In this document: positions 25,766 to 35,028 of the stretch, piece after piece | Position numbering within the stretch: the stretch's first letter is position 1 | How the letters are laid out: each line of letters begins with the position of its first letter | NCBI RefSeq assembly: GCF_900156455.1 | Contig: NZ_FTNQ01000001.1 | Location: forward strand, 62,001 to 126,000 | Direction of reading: 5' to 3' | DNA length: 64,000 nucleotides | Source of the DNA: Microbacterium sp. RURRCA19A | Lineage (GTDB): Bacteria; Actinomycetota; Actinomycetes; Actinomycetales; Microbacteriaceae | The notes under the pieces: model-generated | What the model saw: the letters and a program-made list of their open reading frames with translations, nothing else | What the model was told of the DNA's origin: nothing | Databases searched by the model: none | Program-made: the position numbers and the translations under genes

Positions 25766-27534
25766 GCGTCGATCCCCTGAGCGGGCTCGACGAGCACCAG
25801 CTCGAGGCGGCGCGGGCGCTGCGGGGGCCGGTCTGCGTCCTGGCCGGTGCCGGCACGGGCAAGACGCGGGTCATCACGCGGCGTATCGCGCACGGCGTCG
25901 ACTCCGGGGCCTACTCCCCGCAGCGAGTGATGGCGGTCACGTTCACGGCCAAGGCGGCGGGTGAGATGCGCGGGCGTCTGCGCGCGCTCGGAGTCACGGG
26001 AGTGTCGGCGCGCACGTTCCACGCGGCCGCGTTGGCGCAGGTGAACTTCTTCTGGCCGACGCTCGCCGGCGACCAGGCCCCGACCATCATCGACAACAAG
26101 GTCCGGATGCTCGCCCACGCCGCCGACGGCGTCGGACTCGCTCCCGACACCGCGACCCTGCGCGACGTCGCGGGCGAGATCGAGTGGCGGAAGGTCACGA
26201 TGCGCTCGATCGAGCAGTATGCGGCCGAGCGGCCGAGCGGCGTCGGACGGCTCACCGTCGATCAGGTCGTCGCTCTGCAGCGCGCGTACGAGAAGCTCAA
26301 GGACGAGCGTCGGCAGATGGACTTCGAGGACGTCCTGCTGACGTGCGCGGGCATGATCGAGGCCGAGCCACGGGTCGCGGCGGCCGTGCGGGAGCAGTAC
26401 CGCCACTTCACGGTGGACGAGTACCAGGATGTGTCGCCCCTGCAGAACCGCCTGCTCGAGCTCTGGCTCGGCGATCGGCGCGACCTCTGCGTGGTCGGGG
26501 ACGCCAGTCAGACGATCTACTCGTTCACCGGCGCCGATGCGCGCTACCTCCTCGAGTTCGACCGCACGCACGAGGATGCGCGGGTCGTACGTCTCGAGCG
26601 CAACTACCGCTCCACGGCAGCCGTGCTCGCCGTCGCGAACGACCTCATGCGGGGTCGGCCGGGTGCTCTCGAACTCGTCGCCGCCGCGCCGCAGGATTCT
26701 CCCGGGTCGCACGAGGCGCCGGTGCCGACGGTGCGTGCGTTCGACGACGAGGAAGCGGAGGCCGAAGGCGTCGCCGCGGCCATCGCTGCGGCCGTCCGTG
26801 GGGGAACCGACCCGCGCGACATCGCGGTGCTGTACCGGTCGCACGCGCAGTCGGCGGTCCTGCTGAGTGCCCTGGCGAAGCAGTCGCTGGCCGCGACGGT
26901 GCTCGGCGGTCGGAAGTTCTTCGATCTGCCCGAGGTGCGTCAAGCGCTGATGGCGTTGCGCGCCGCGTCGGTCGCGCCGCTGGACACGGGGTTCCTCGCC
27001 ACCGTGCGCGATGTGCTGCGCAGCGTCGGCCTCACCGACGAGCCGCCCGCCGCGGGCGGAGCGCTCCGCGATGCGTGGGAGGCGCGTGCGGCGCTTCTGC
27101 GACTGGCGGAAGAGGCCCCGGAGGGAACGGATCTGCGCGCGTTCACCGACGATCTTCAGGCACGCGCCAAGGATCAGCACGAGCCGGCCACTCGGACGGT
27201 CACGCTCGCGACTCTCCACGCGGCCAAGGGTCTGGAGTGGGATCACGTCCACCTCGTCGGGGTGAGCGAAGGGCTTCTCCCGATCTCGTATGCCCAGACC
27301 TTCGAGGCTGTGGACGAGGAGCGGCGGCTCGCGTACGTCGGTGTCACGCGAGCCGCGCGAACGTTGTCGGTGAGCTGGTCGCGCGGGCGAGGGCGATCGG
27401 AGCGGTCGCCGTCGCGATTCCTCCGAGAGATCGGCAGCGGCAGTCTGCGCTCGGCCGATGCGTTCGCCAGGCCCGCTGGAGCGAGTCGACGCGCAGGTGC
27501 AGGGACCGCGACACGGGGCCGATCGGACCGCTGA
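25762..27534 (+). CDS. uvrD2: UvrD2-like superfamily 1 DNA helicase
   Basis: A 590-residue helicase: Walker A LAGAGTGKTRVITRR (about 26), motif Ia AVTFTAKAAGEMRGRL, motif II FTVDEYQDVSPLQ (about 215), motif III DASQTIYSFTGA (about 247), motif IV ERNYRST, motif V TLHAAKGLEWDHV (about 480) and motif VI RRLAYVGVTRAARTL (about 522). It is shorter than mycobacterial UvrD2 (about 700 residues) and lacks the C-terminal HRDC domain. ATG at 25762 overlaps the nudC stop. The last 191 nt, from motif VI onward, overlap the 3' end of the convergent cyclodehydratase-like gene. The final 36 or so residues are low-complexity Arg/Ala/Gly. Confidence 0.9.
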   Translation: MSVDPLSGLDEHQLEAARALRGPVCVLAGAGTGKTRVITRRIAHGVDSGAYSPQRVMAVTFTAKAAGEMRGRLRALGVTGVSARTFHAAALAQVNFFWPTLAGDQAPTIIDNKVRMLAHAADGVGLAPDTATLRDVAGEIEWRKVTMRSIEQYAAERPSGVGRLTVDQVVALQRAYEKLKDERRQMDFEDVLLTCAGMIEAEPRVAAAVREQYRHFTVDEYQDVSPLQNRLLELWLGDRRDLCVVGDASQTIYSFTGADARYLLEFDRTHEDARVVRLERNYRSTAAVLAVANDLMRGRPGALELVAAAPQDSPGSHEAPVPTVRAFDDEEAEAEGVAAAIAAAVRGGTDPRDIAVLYRSHAQSAVLLSALAKQSLAATVLGGRKFFDLPEVRQALMALRAASVAPLDTGFLATVRDVLRSVGLTDEPPAAGGALRDAWEARAALLRLAEEAPEGTDLRAFTDDLQARAKDQHEPATRTVTLATLHAAKGLEWDHVHLVGVSEGLLPISYAQTFEAVDEERRLAYVGVTRAARTLSVSWSRGRGRSERSPSRFLREIGSGSLRSADAFARPAGASRRAGAGTATRGRSDR

Positions 27535-28192
27535 GCACGTGTCGCGCCGCCCGGCCCGCCTCGGCGGCGAGCGCGACGTCGACGTCGGGTCTGGGACGCG
27601 CGAGCAGCTGCGCGGCGATGAGGGGCCACGCGGGGTCCTCGTCGCGGAGCGTGGCGTCCAGGCAGCTCAGACACGCCGTCGTTCCCGGCGCGATCACGGG
27701 GCCGATGGTCGCGGAGGAGCCGTCGAGGACCAGCGGCAGGTGCACGATGTCGTGGCGCAGGAGGTCGACCGCCCGCCGCGGATCCACCCGGTGGGCGGCC
27801 AGCAGCAGCACCCGGGAGCCCGCGGGCACACGATGCGTGGCGGGACCCGCCCAGTCGATGCGCGGCGTGCGGGCCGGGAGGGCGGCCAGGATCGCGCGCA
27901 CCGCCGCGGCGGGCAGATCGTCGGCCACCTGGACGATGAGCGGCGCCGTCCGGCGCCGATGGACCAGCGCCGAGGAGAGATGCGACACGAGATCGTCGGC
28001 GTCGCGATCACGCCCGCCGTGCAGACGCACCAGCGCGCGGAGCGCCGAGCGCGTCGTCCCGGCCTCGAGCGCGGTCAGGGCGGCATCCGTCCACCGATCA
28101 CGGCGCGGGAGCTGCGCCCGTGCGGGGAAGCCGAACTGCACGGTGCCGTCGTGGCGCCAGAGCGGGGGAGCGGAGGGATCGAGTCGGATCAT
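27344..28192 (-). CDS. Cyclodehydratase / TOMM-leader-binding-like ThiF-related protein
   Basis: A 282-residue protein related to the proteins annotated as bacteriocin cyclodehydratase or TOMM precursor leader-binding that lie beside uvrD2 in actinobacteria (Rv3196 position). Visible are LVQ-like repeats of a Rossmann-type domain (APLIVQVADDLP, VLLLAAHRVDPRRAVDLLRHD), then GTTACLSCLDATLRDEDPAW (about 160) and a C-terminal CRC in SADCRCRSLGG. The CxxC and CxC pairs form a plausible zinc site as in ThiF/E1 proteins. No RiPP precursor or YcaO gene is nearby, so a peptide-modifying role is doubtful. ATG 28192 fits the conserved MIRLDP start. Its 3' end runs 191 nt into uvrD2 on the other strand. 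Confidence 0.72.
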   Translation of the reverse strand: MIRLDPSAPPLWRHDGTVQFGFPARAQLPRRDRWTDAALTALEAGTTRSALRALVRLHGGRDRDADDLVSHLSSALVHRRRTAPLIVQVADDLPAAAVRAILAALPARTPRIDWAGPATHRVPAGSRVLLLAAHRVDPRRAVDLLRHDIVHLPLVLDGSSATIGPVIAPGTTACLSCLDATLRDEDPAWPLIAAQLLARPRPDVDVALAAEAGRAARHVLSGPIGPVSRSLHLRVDSLQRAWRTHRPSADCRCRSLGGIATATAPIALARATSSPTTFARLA

Positions 28193-28274
28193 GCCCCGAT
28201 GATGACGCGGTCCCGGGGTGCCGGAACGGTTGTCCCCAGGGCCACCGTGACGCGGGGGCCCTGGGGAGGAGGGA

Positions 28275-29687
28275 TCAGACCGGGCGCTGGTCGTCGGGCG
28301 TCGCGTCGTCGTCGCCCTCGCCGCGACCCGGGGCCTCGTTCTCGTCCTCGCCGGACGCGGCCGCCGTCTCCTCGGCGATGAGCTGCGCGAGCGCATCGTC
28401 CATGGCGTCCGACGGCGCGGCCTCACCGCGCGACGCGGCGGTCAGTCGTGCCACGAGACCCGCCGGGTCGTCGATGTCGTCAGCGGTCGGCATGAGGTCG
28501 GGGTAGTCCCACAGCGCATCGCGCCCCGCCACGCCCACGGCGTCGGTGACCGCGCGCCACATCGCCGCGGCTTCGCGCATGCGACGCGGTCGCAGCTCGA
28601 GACCGACGAGCGAACCCAACGCCTGCTCGGCGGGGCCTCCGACGGCACGGCGACGGCGCACGGCCTCTGCGATCCGGACCGCCGAGGGGAGCCGCGAGGT
28701 CGCGTCCTCCGTGACCACGTCGACCCAGCCCTCGATGGTCGCGAGCAGGTTCTCGAGCCGCGTGAGTGCAGCCGTCTGCTCCTCGGACCGCTGGGGGAGG
28801 AGCGCGCCGCTCTCCAGGGCGCTGCGCAGCTCCTCAGGCTGTGACGGGTCGAACCGCGACGCCAGTTCCTCCAGAGCGTCGGTGTCGACCCGGATGCCGT
28901 GGGCGAACTCCCGCACCTGTGAGATGACGTGCAGGCGCAGCCAGCGGGCGTGGCGGAACAGACGGGCGTGCGCCAGCTCGCGCGTCGCGAGGTACAGCGC
29001 CAGCTGGTCGTCGGGGATCTCGAGGTCGCGCCCGAAATCGGCGAAGTTCTGCGGCAGGATCGCCGCGTCTCCGTCGGGCATGACCGGGATGCCGACGTCT
29101 CCACCGCCGACGACTTCGGTGGAGAGGCGTCCGACGACGTGACCGAGCTGGGTCGCGAACAGGGAGCCGCCCACGGTGCGCATGAGGCGGCCCGCTCCGG
29201 CGATCAGATCCTGCATGTCGTCGGGCGCCTGCTGCCCGAGCGCGTCGGTGAGTGCGTCGGCGATGCTGGTGGCCACCGGCTCGGCCAGTTCCTGCCAGAC
29301 CGGCAGTGTGGCGGAGACCCACGCGCCGCGGGTCACGGCCTTCGGCGGGCGGGGGAGGTCGCCGATCGTGGTCGCCTCGCCGAGCCAGAGGGCGGCGAGC
29401 GAGAACGCGTGATCGAGGTCGGTGCGCTCGCCCGCGGTCACGCCGAGACCGTCCTGGTTCGCGATGTGCAGCGCCTGACGCTCGGCCAGGCTCCAGTCGA
29501 TGCCGTCCTGTGTCTGGGAGAACGCGCCCTGCAACTGGTTCATGACCGCCTGCATCATGGCCGGGTCGATCTGCATCCCGGACAGACGCGAGAGCTCCGC
29601 GGCATCCAGGCCGGAGGTGTCGCCCGACATCAGGCGCCGCAGGAGCTCCTGGAACTCCTCTTCGGGGTTCCGGTCGTCGTCTGCCAC
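28275..29687 (-). CDS. Zinc-dependent metalloprotease-like protein, DUF2342 family
   Basis: A 470-residue protein of the DUF2342 / zincin-like family (Rv3195 position). The N-terminus is acidic with FQELLRRLMSGD. The core has LMRTVGGSLFATQLGHVVGRLS, LPQNFADFGRDLEIPDDQLALYLATRELAHARLF and LVGLELRPRRMREAAAMW. The presumed metal site reads RELAH instead of HExxH, so zinc hydrolase activity is uncertain. The C-terminus is acidic and disordered. Start GTG at 29687 with AAAGG upstream. It is divergent from the PDZ-Lon protease gene, as in mycobacteria. Confidence 0.82.
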   Translation of the reverse strand: MADDDRNPEEEFQELLRRLMSGDTSGLDAAELSRLSGMQIDPAMMQAVMNQLQGAFSQTQDGIDWSLAERQALHIANQDGLGVTAGERTDLDHAFSLAALWLGEATTIGDLPRPPKAVTRGAWVSATLPVWQELAEPVATSIADALTDALGQQAPDDMQDLIAGAGRLMRTVGGSLFATQLGHVVGRLSTEVVGGGDVGIPVMPDGDAAILPQNFADFGRDLEIPDDQLALYLATRELAHARLFRHARWLRLHVISQVREFAHGIRVDTDALEELASRFDPSQPEELRSALESGALLPQRSEEQTAALTRLENLLATIEGWVDVVTEDATSRLPSAVRIAEAVRRRRAVGGPAEQALGSLVGLELRPRRMREAAAMWRAVTDAVGVAGRDALWDYPDLMPTADDIDDPAGLVARLTAASRGEAAPSDAMDDALAQLIAEETAAASGEDENEAPGRGEGDDDATPDDQRPV

Positions 29688-29812
29688 TTCAGCCGCCTTT
29701 CAGCCGGGTCAAGGGGAACGGCATCTACGCTAGTCGCACGATTCCTCGCTTCCCTCGGCTCGGCCCCTCGCCGCTTACGCCGCGCGCGAACGATCCGGCA
29801 AAGGTGGGACCC

Positions 29813-30952
29813 GTGACCCTGTTCGACGAGAACGTCGCCGTCGTGCCCGCCCCTCGGCGGCGCTGGAGCCGATCGACGGTGTTCGGTGCGTGGTCGCTGG
29901 TCGTGGCCACGCTCGTGCTGCTCGTGCTGTCGTTCCTGCCGTCGCCGTACGTGATCCAGCAGCCGGGGCCCGTCCTGAACACGCTGGGGACGTCGCCGGA
30001 CGCGGACGGCAACGAGGTGCCCTTGATCACGGTGCCCGACGAGAAGGACACGCCCTCGGCGGGGCAGCTCGACCTGCTCACGGTCCAGATCAACGGCAAT
30101 CGCGAGCGCACCCCGAGCTGGATCGAGCTCGCGCAGGCGTGGTTCGACCCCTCGCGCGCCGTCGTGCCGTTGGACCGCATCTTCCCGTCGGGCCAGTCGA
30201 CCGAGCAGCGCAACACCGAGAACGCCGCGCTGATGAGCGACTCGCAGCTGGAGGCCTCGGCCGCCGCCCTCCGCCAGCTCGGGTACACGGTGCCGCAGGA
30301 CGTGGTCGTGGGCACCATCGACGACTCGGGGGCGTCGGCGGGTGTGCTTCAGCTCGGTGATGTCATCACCGCCCTCGACGGTGCACCCGTGGCGAGCGTG
30401 GCGGACATCCGATCGGCCGTGCAGGCCGGGGGAGGTGCCCCGGTGGAGCTCGGTATCGAGCGCGACGGGGCGCAGAGCTCGGTGTCGGTCACCCCGCGAC
30501 GCACCGACGTCGACGGCCAGCAGCAGTGGCTCCTCGGCGTCGGCTTGACCCTCAGCTTCGACCTCCCCGTGGATGTGAAGATCCAGATCAACAACGTCGG
30601 CGGACCGAGCGCGGGCATGATGTTCGCCCTCGGCATCATCGACAAGATGACGACGGGCGATCTGACCGGAGGCCAGCACATCGCCGGTACCGGCACCATC
30701 GACGCCGACGGGAACGTGGGCGGCATCGGAGGCATCCGCCAGAAGCTCTACGGCGCCCGCGACGCCGGCGCCACCTGGTTCCTGGCCCCGCAGTCGAACT
30801 GCAACGAAGTGGTGGGACATGTGCCCGACGGCATCCGGGTGTTCTCCGTGTCGACGCTGCAGGACTCCCTCACGGCTCTCAAGACCATCCGCGACGGGGG
30901 CGACCTCGACGCCCTGCCGACGTGCGACGGGACACCCGCCTCGGGATCGTAG
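29813..30952 (+). CDS. Membrane-anchored PDZ / Lon-type (S16) serine protease
   Basis: A 379-residue protein: one membrane helix (about 20-42), a PDZ domain (about 160-235; VVVGTIDDSGASAGVLQLGDVITAL) and a Lon-like S16 catalytic domain whose nucleophile lies in NNVGGPSAGMMFALG (about 263) and whose general-base Lys is in GIGGIRQKLYGAR (about 310). It should face outward and process or degrade membrane or envelope proteins. GTG at 29813 is preferred because AAAGG lies 8 nt upstream; GTG at 29804 is the alternative. The Rv3194c homologue occupies the same place beside UPF0182. Confidence 0.88.
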   Translation: MTLFDENVAVVPAPRRRWSRSTVFGAWSLVVATLVLLVLSFLPSPYVIQQPGPVLNTLGTSPDADGNEVPLITVPDEKDTPSAGQLDLLTVQINGNRERTPSWIELAQAWFDPSRAVVPLDRIFPSGQSTEQRNTENAALMSDSQLEASAAALRQLGYTVPQDVVVGTIDDSGASAGVLQLGDVITALDGAPVASVADIRSAVQAGGGAPVELGIERDGAQSSVSVTPRRTDVDGQQQWLLGVGLTLSFDLPVDVKIQINNVGGPSAGMMFALGIIDKMTTGDLTGGQHIAGTGTIDADGNVGGIGGIRQKLYGARDAGATWFLAPQSNCNEVVGHVPDGIRVFSVSTLQDSLTALKTIRDGGDLDALPTCDGTPASGS

Positions 30953-30983
30953 TATCCACGGCTCACCCTCAGAGGCGGCCGCC

Positions 30984-30989
30984 TAGGAT
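30984..30989 (+). promoter_or_regulatory. -10 element of the UPF0182 gene (leaderless)
   Basis: TAGGAT, spacer GGACGC, then GTG 30996. Confidence 0.5.
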
Positions 30990-30995
30990 GGACGC

Positions 30996-33932
30996 GTGAC
31001 CACGACCTCAGCGCCGAACCAGGCCACGCCCCCGAACCGTTCACGACGGATCATCTCGATCTCGCTGGCGGTCATCGCCGCCCTGGTCGTGGCGTTCTTC
31101 GTCTTCGCCAACCTCTACTCCGACTGGTTGTGGTTCGCACAGCTCGGTTTCACCGAGGTGCTCACCACCCAGTGGATCGCGCGGACGGTGATGTTCGTCA
31201 TCGGCTTCCTCGCCATGGCGATCCCGGTGTGGGGCGTCATCCAGCTCGCTTACCGCCTTCGTCCCGTCTACGCGCGTCTGAGCTCGCAGCTCGATCGCTA
31301 CCAGGAGGTCGTGGAGCCGCTCCGCCGCCTCGCGATGTGGGGCATCCCCATCTTCTTCGGGTTCTTCGCGGGCTTCGCCGCCTCCGCCCAGTGGGAGACG
31401 ACCTGGCTCTGGTTCAACGGCGTGGCCACCTCGACCACCGACCCGCAGTTCGGTCTGGACACCGGCTTCTACCTGTTCGGGCTGCCCTTCTACACCACGG
31501 TCCTCGGCTTCGCGTCGGCCGTCGTGCTCGTGTGCCTCCTGCTCACCGCCGTGGTGTCCTACCTGTACGGCTCGGTCCGCGTGGGCCAGCGTGAGCTGCG
31601 CATCTCCAAGGCCGCGCGCATCCAGCTCGCGGTCCTCGCGGGTCTGTACCTGCTCCTGCAGGGCGGCAGCCTGTGGCTGGACCGCTACACGACGCTCGTC
31701 AACCAGGAGGACCGCATCACCGGTCCGGGGTACGTGGGCGTGAACGCCGTCATCCCCGGGCAGACGATCCTCGCGATCGCGGCCGTCATCGTCGCGCTCG
31801 CGTTCTTCGTGACCGCGGTGATCGGACGCTGGCGGTATCCCCTCATCGCGACCGCGCTGCTCGTGGTCTCGGCGATCGTCGTCGGCGCCGCCATCCCGTG
31901 GGCGGTCACGACGTTCCAGGTGCGCCCGAACCAGCTCGCGCTCGAGAGCCAGTACTACCAGCGCAACATCGACAGCACGAAGGCCGCCTACGGCATCGAC
32001 GGCATCGAGAAGGAGAACTTCGCCGCCGCGACGACGGCCGAGGCCGGCCAGCTGCGCAACGACGCCTCGTCCACGGCCCAGCTGCGCATCATGGACCCGG
32101 CGATCATCGGCCCGACGGTCCGCCAGCTGCAGCAGTACCGCGCCTACTACCAGTTCAACAACCCGCTCGACGTCGACCGCTACACGATCAACGGTCAGAC
32201 GCAGGATGCCGTCGTGTCGCTGCGCGAGTTGAACATCGGGCAGCTCGGCGACGCCGCGTCGTGGCAGAACACCACGCTCGTCTACACGCACGGCTACGGC
32301 ATGGTCGCAGCGGCGGGCAACGAGCGCACGGACGATGGCGACCCGGTGTTCCTCGAACAGGCCATCCCCGGGACCGGCTTCCTCACCGACCTCAACTACG
32401 AACCGCGCGTGTACTTCGGCGAGCAGTCGCCGCCGTACTCGATCGTGGGCGGACCCGAGGGTGGCGAGGACATCGAGCTCGACTACCCGATCGGCGCCGA
32501 CGGTGGCACGGAGACCCGCACGACGTTCCGTGGAGACGGCGGCCCGAGCGTCGGCAACGTCTTCAACCGCCTGATCTACGCGCTGAAGTTCCAGTCGGAG
32601 CAGATCCTCTTCTCGGACTACGTCAACCAGGACTCCCAGATCCTCTACGACCGCAACCCGAAGGAGCGCGTCCAGAAGGTCGCGCCGTACCTGACGCTCG
32701 ACAGCGACCCGTACCCGACGGTGGTCGACGGTCGTATCAAGTGGGTCATCGACGGCTACACCACGAGCGCGAACTACCCGTACTCGTCGAGCGTGTCGCT
32801 GTCCCGCGCCATCGCCGACTCGAACACCCCGTCGCCGACGTACTCGCTCGACAACATCAACTACATCCGCAACTCGGTCAAGGCCACGGTCGACGCGTAC
32901 GACGGCAAGGTGACGCTGTACGCATGGGACGACCAGGACCCCATCCTGCAGGCGTGGCAGAAGATCTACCCCACGAGCCTCCAGCCGTGGAGCGAGATGT
33001 CGGCCGACCTGATGAGTCACGTGCGGTACCCGACCGACCTCCTGAAGGTCCAGCGCTCGATGCTGGGCGTCTACCACGTCGACGACGCCCGGTCCTTCTT
33101 TCAGCAGGACAACCGGTGGACGACGCCGAACGACCCGCAGAACGCCAACGAGCTGCAGCCGCCGTACTACCTGACGATGAAGATGCCGAGTCAGGACGCT
33201 CCGTCGTACTCGATGTTCACGAGCTTCATCCCGGCATCGCAGGGACAGGCGCGCAACGTCCTGACCGGATATCTCGCGGTCGATTCGGATGCCGGCAACG
33301 AGAAGGGCGCGAAACGTTCCGACTACGGTCGATTGCGCATGCTCGTGATCGACGCGGAGACGCCGGTACCCGGCCCCGGTCAGGTGCAGAACACCTTCGA
33401 CTCGGACACGACGGTGTCGTCGCAGATCAACATCCTGAAGCAGGGCCAGTCGCAGGTGCTCAACGGCAACCTGCTGACGCTCCCCGTCGGTGGCGGTCTG
33501 CTCTACGTGCAGCCCGTGTTCGTCCAGTCCTCCGGCGGCACGCAGCTGCCGCAGCTGCGTCGTGTGCTGGTCGCGTTCGGCAACAAGATCGCGTTCGAGA
33601 ACACCCTGAGCGAAGCGCTCGACTCGCTGTTCGGCGGTGATTCCGGTGCGGCCACGGGCGACGAGTCCGTCACGCCGACCGACCAGACGGGCACGGGCGG
33701 GGACGGAACCTCGACGACCCCGACGGCTCCGGCGGGCGACTACGCGGCGGCGTTGGCCGAGGCGCAGGCGGCTCTGCAGGCGAAGCAGGCCGCCCTGACC
33801 GCGGGCAACCTCGCCGAGTTCGCCACGCAGGACGCCCGTCTCAACGCGGCGGTGCAGCGTCTCATCGAGCTCGAGGATCAGGCGCAGAGCGGTACCGCGA
33901 CGCCGACGCCGAGCCCGACGCCCGGCGGCTGA
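30996..33932 (+). CDS. UPF0182 family membrane protein
   Basis: A 978-residue protein of the UPF0182 family. Seven hydrophobic helices lie between residues about 12 and 300 (for example ISISLAVIAALVVAFFVFA, TVMFVIGFLAMAIPVWG). A large extracytoplasmic region rich in aromatic residues follows (ENTTLVYTHGYGMVAAAGN-type and YEPRVYFGEQSPPYSIVG segments), then an Ala/Gln coiled coil (about 930-965) and a Thr/Pro tail. Family length is 900-1000 residues, so it is intact. Function is unknown; membrane location is clear. A strong terminator follows the stop. Confidence 0.9.
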   Translation: MTTTSAPNQATPPNRSRRIISISLAVIAALVVAFFVFANLYSDWLWFAQLGFTEVLTTQWIARTVMFVIGFLAMAIPVWGVIQLAYRLRPVYARLSSQLDRYQEVVEPLRRLAMWGIPIFFGFFAGFAASAQWETTWLWFNGVATSTTDPQFGLDTGFYLFGLPFYTTVLGFASAVVLVCLLLTAVVSYLYGSVRVGQRELRISKAARIQLAVLAGLYLLLQGGSLWLDRYTTLVNQEDRITGPGYVGVNAVIPGQTILAIAAVIVALAFFVTAVIGRWRYPLIATALLVVSAIVVGAAIPWAVTTFQVRPNQLALESQYYQRNIDSTKAAYGIDGIEKENFAAATTAEAGQLRNDASSTAQLRIMDPAIIGPTVRQLQQYRAYYQFNNPLDVDRYTINGQTQDAVVSLRELNIGQLGDAASWQNTTLVYTHGYGMVAAAGNERTDDGDPVFLEQAIPGTGFLTDLNYEPRVYFGEQSPPYSIVGGPEGGEDIELDYPIGADGGTETRTTFRGDGGPSVGNVFNRLIYALKFQSEQILFSDYVNQDSQILYDRNPKERVQKVAPYLTLDSDPYPTVVDGRIKWVIDGYTTSANYPYSSSVSLSRAIADSNTPSPTYSLDNINYIRNSVKATVDAYDGKVTLYAWDDQDPILQAWQKIYPTSLQPWSEMSADLMSHVRYPTDLLKVQRSMLGVYHVDDARSFFQQDNRWTTPNDPQNANELQPPYYLTMKMPSQDAPSYSMFTSFIPASQGQARNVLTGYLAVDSDAGNEKGAKRSDYGRLRMLVIDAETPVPGPGQVQNTFDSDTTVSSQINILKQGQSQVLNGNLLTLPVGGGLLYVQPVFVQSSGGTQLPQLRRVLVAFGNKIAFENTLSEALDSLFGGDSGAATGDESVTPTDQTGTGGDGTSTTPTAPAGDYAAALAEAQAALQAKQAALTAGNLAEFATQDARLNAAVQRLIELEDQAQSGTATPTPSPTPGG

Positions 33933-33944
33933 TCCCGCGCGCGT

Positions 33945-33978
33945 GAGAGGCCGGTTCCCTTCGGGGAGCCGGCCTCTC
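33945..33978 (+). terminator. Hairpin terminator after UPF0182
   Basis: A 15-bp stem (GAGAGGCCGGTTCCC paired with GGGAGCCGGCCTCTC, one G-U) with a TTCG tetraloop. Confidence 0.85.
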
Positions 33979-34056
33979 GCGTCCTGCTCCGGGCGGACCC
34001 GCGCTGCCCGCACCCGGCGCGAAGGAACGCCGTGTGAGCGGCATCCATCCCGTTCG

Positions 34057-34119
34057 GTGTCCGGGACACGCGGACGAGGAGGAACGGCATCCCGTGTGTC
34101 GGGGACACTCGGGATGCCG
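34057..34119. terminator. Tandem palindromes at the end of the crt operon
   Basis: Two similar palindromes, GTGTCCGGGACAC (34057-34069) and GTGTCGGGGACAC (34096-34108), lie 39 bp apart. The second is enclosed by a 10-bp inverted repeat CGGCATCCCG/CGGGATGCCG (34085-34119), giving a strong hairpin just beyond the crtEb stop on the minus strand. A terminator is the simplest reading; the paired half-sites also resemble protein-binding sites. Confidence 0.55.
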
Positions 34120-34137
34120 GCCTGAACCGCCGTCGGC

Positions 34138-35028
34138 TCAGGCGCTCAGAAACCACCACCAGATGAGCAGCAGTGTCGTGCCGAAGCCCGCGATCTGGTT
34201 CAGCCAGAGGAAGCGGTTCCAGCCCGCCGTGGCGGTGTCCGATGTGGCATCCGTGACGTTGCGGTACGGCCAGCACACGACGAGGTAGGGGATCACGAGC
34301 AGCGCCGCGAGCGGGCCGGGCCAAGCGGTGAGCAGCATCACCACTCCGGCGAGCGCGTACGCCGCGAGCGCGAAGCGCACGGTCCATCTCGCTCCGCGGG
34401 CGGTCGCGATCGACGAGATGTCGGCGGCGCGGTCGGCCTCGACGTCCTGCACGGCGCCGAAGGCGTGCGAGGCGATGCCCCACAGCGCGAAGGCCACGAT
34501 CACGGCCACGAGCTGCCACGTCCACGTCGCGCCGGCGAGGACCAGACCGTACACGGCGGGGGAGAAGAAGTGGATGCTGCTGGTCATCGAGTCCGCGAAC
34601 GGGCGTTCTTTCAGTCGCAGCGGGGGAGCGGAGTAGAACACCACGAAGAACAGGCTCAGCGCCAGGATGAGCCAGGACAGCGGCGACCCGACGATGACGA
34701 GGAACACCACGAACGGCAGGCACGACAGCGCCGAGGCCCACAGGGTGATGGGGTGCATGCGTTTGGCGAGCACCGCGCCGTGCGTGCCGCCCTTGCGGGG
34801 GTTGCGGAGATCGGATTCGTAGTCGAAGACGTCGTTGACCCCGTACATCGCGAGGTTGTAGGGCACGAGGAAGAACAGGATGCCGACGACGAGAGTGGCA
34901 TCCACCTGGCGGGTGGTGAGCACGTACGCGGCCGCGAACGGGAACGCGGTGTTGATCCAGCTCACGGGTCGCGACGAGACGAACAGCTCTCGGAGGACGC
35001 GTCCCGGCGTCAGTGCGGGCGTGGTCAT
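34138..35028 (-). CDS. crtEb: Lycopene elongase / C50 carotenoid prenyltransferase
   Basis: A 296-residue UbiA-family membrane protein. The first Asp motif NDVFDYESDLRNPRKGG (about 65) and the second DVEADRAADI (about 200) would bind the prenyl diphosphate. Eight or nine hydrophobic helices alternate between. In Corynebacterium and Micrococcus, CrtEb adds dimethylallyl units to both ends of lycopene, giving the C50 flavuxanthin-type chain. Here it is the last gene of the crt operon; its ATG overlaps the crtYf stop (ATGA). Presence with crtYe/crtYf makes a C50 product much more likely than a C40 one. Confidence 0.87.
   Translation of the reverse strand: MTTPALTPGRVLRELFVSSRPVSWINTAFPFAAAYVLTTRQVDATLVVGILFFLVPYNLAMYGVNDVFDYESDLRNPRKGGTHGAVLAKRMHPITLWASALSCLPFVVFLVIVGSPLSWLILALSLFFVVFYSAPPLRLKERPFADSMTSSIHFFSPAVYGLVLAGATWTWQLVAVIVAFALWGIASHAFGAVQDVEADRAADISSIATARGARWTVRFALAAYALAGVVMLLTAWPGPLAALLVIPYLVVCWPYRNVTDATSDTATAGWNRFLWLNQIAGFGTTLLLIWWWFLSA

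Noticed and set aside
23395..27252. A 1285-codon open frame on the minus strand
   Set aside because: Only the last 464 codons (from 24789) have protein-family features; the rest is antisense to nudC and uvrD2 and rich in Arg/Gly/Ala shadow sequence.
27344..28192. A RiPP (TOMM) biosynthetic cluster
   Set aside because: No YcaO, dehydrogenase or short precursor peptide gene is nearby; the gene sits in a conserved DNA-repair neighbourhood.
31041..34013. A 990-codon open frame antisense to UPF0182
   Set aside because: Arg/Val/Asp-rich shadow without domains; the sense strand encodes a full-length conserved family.
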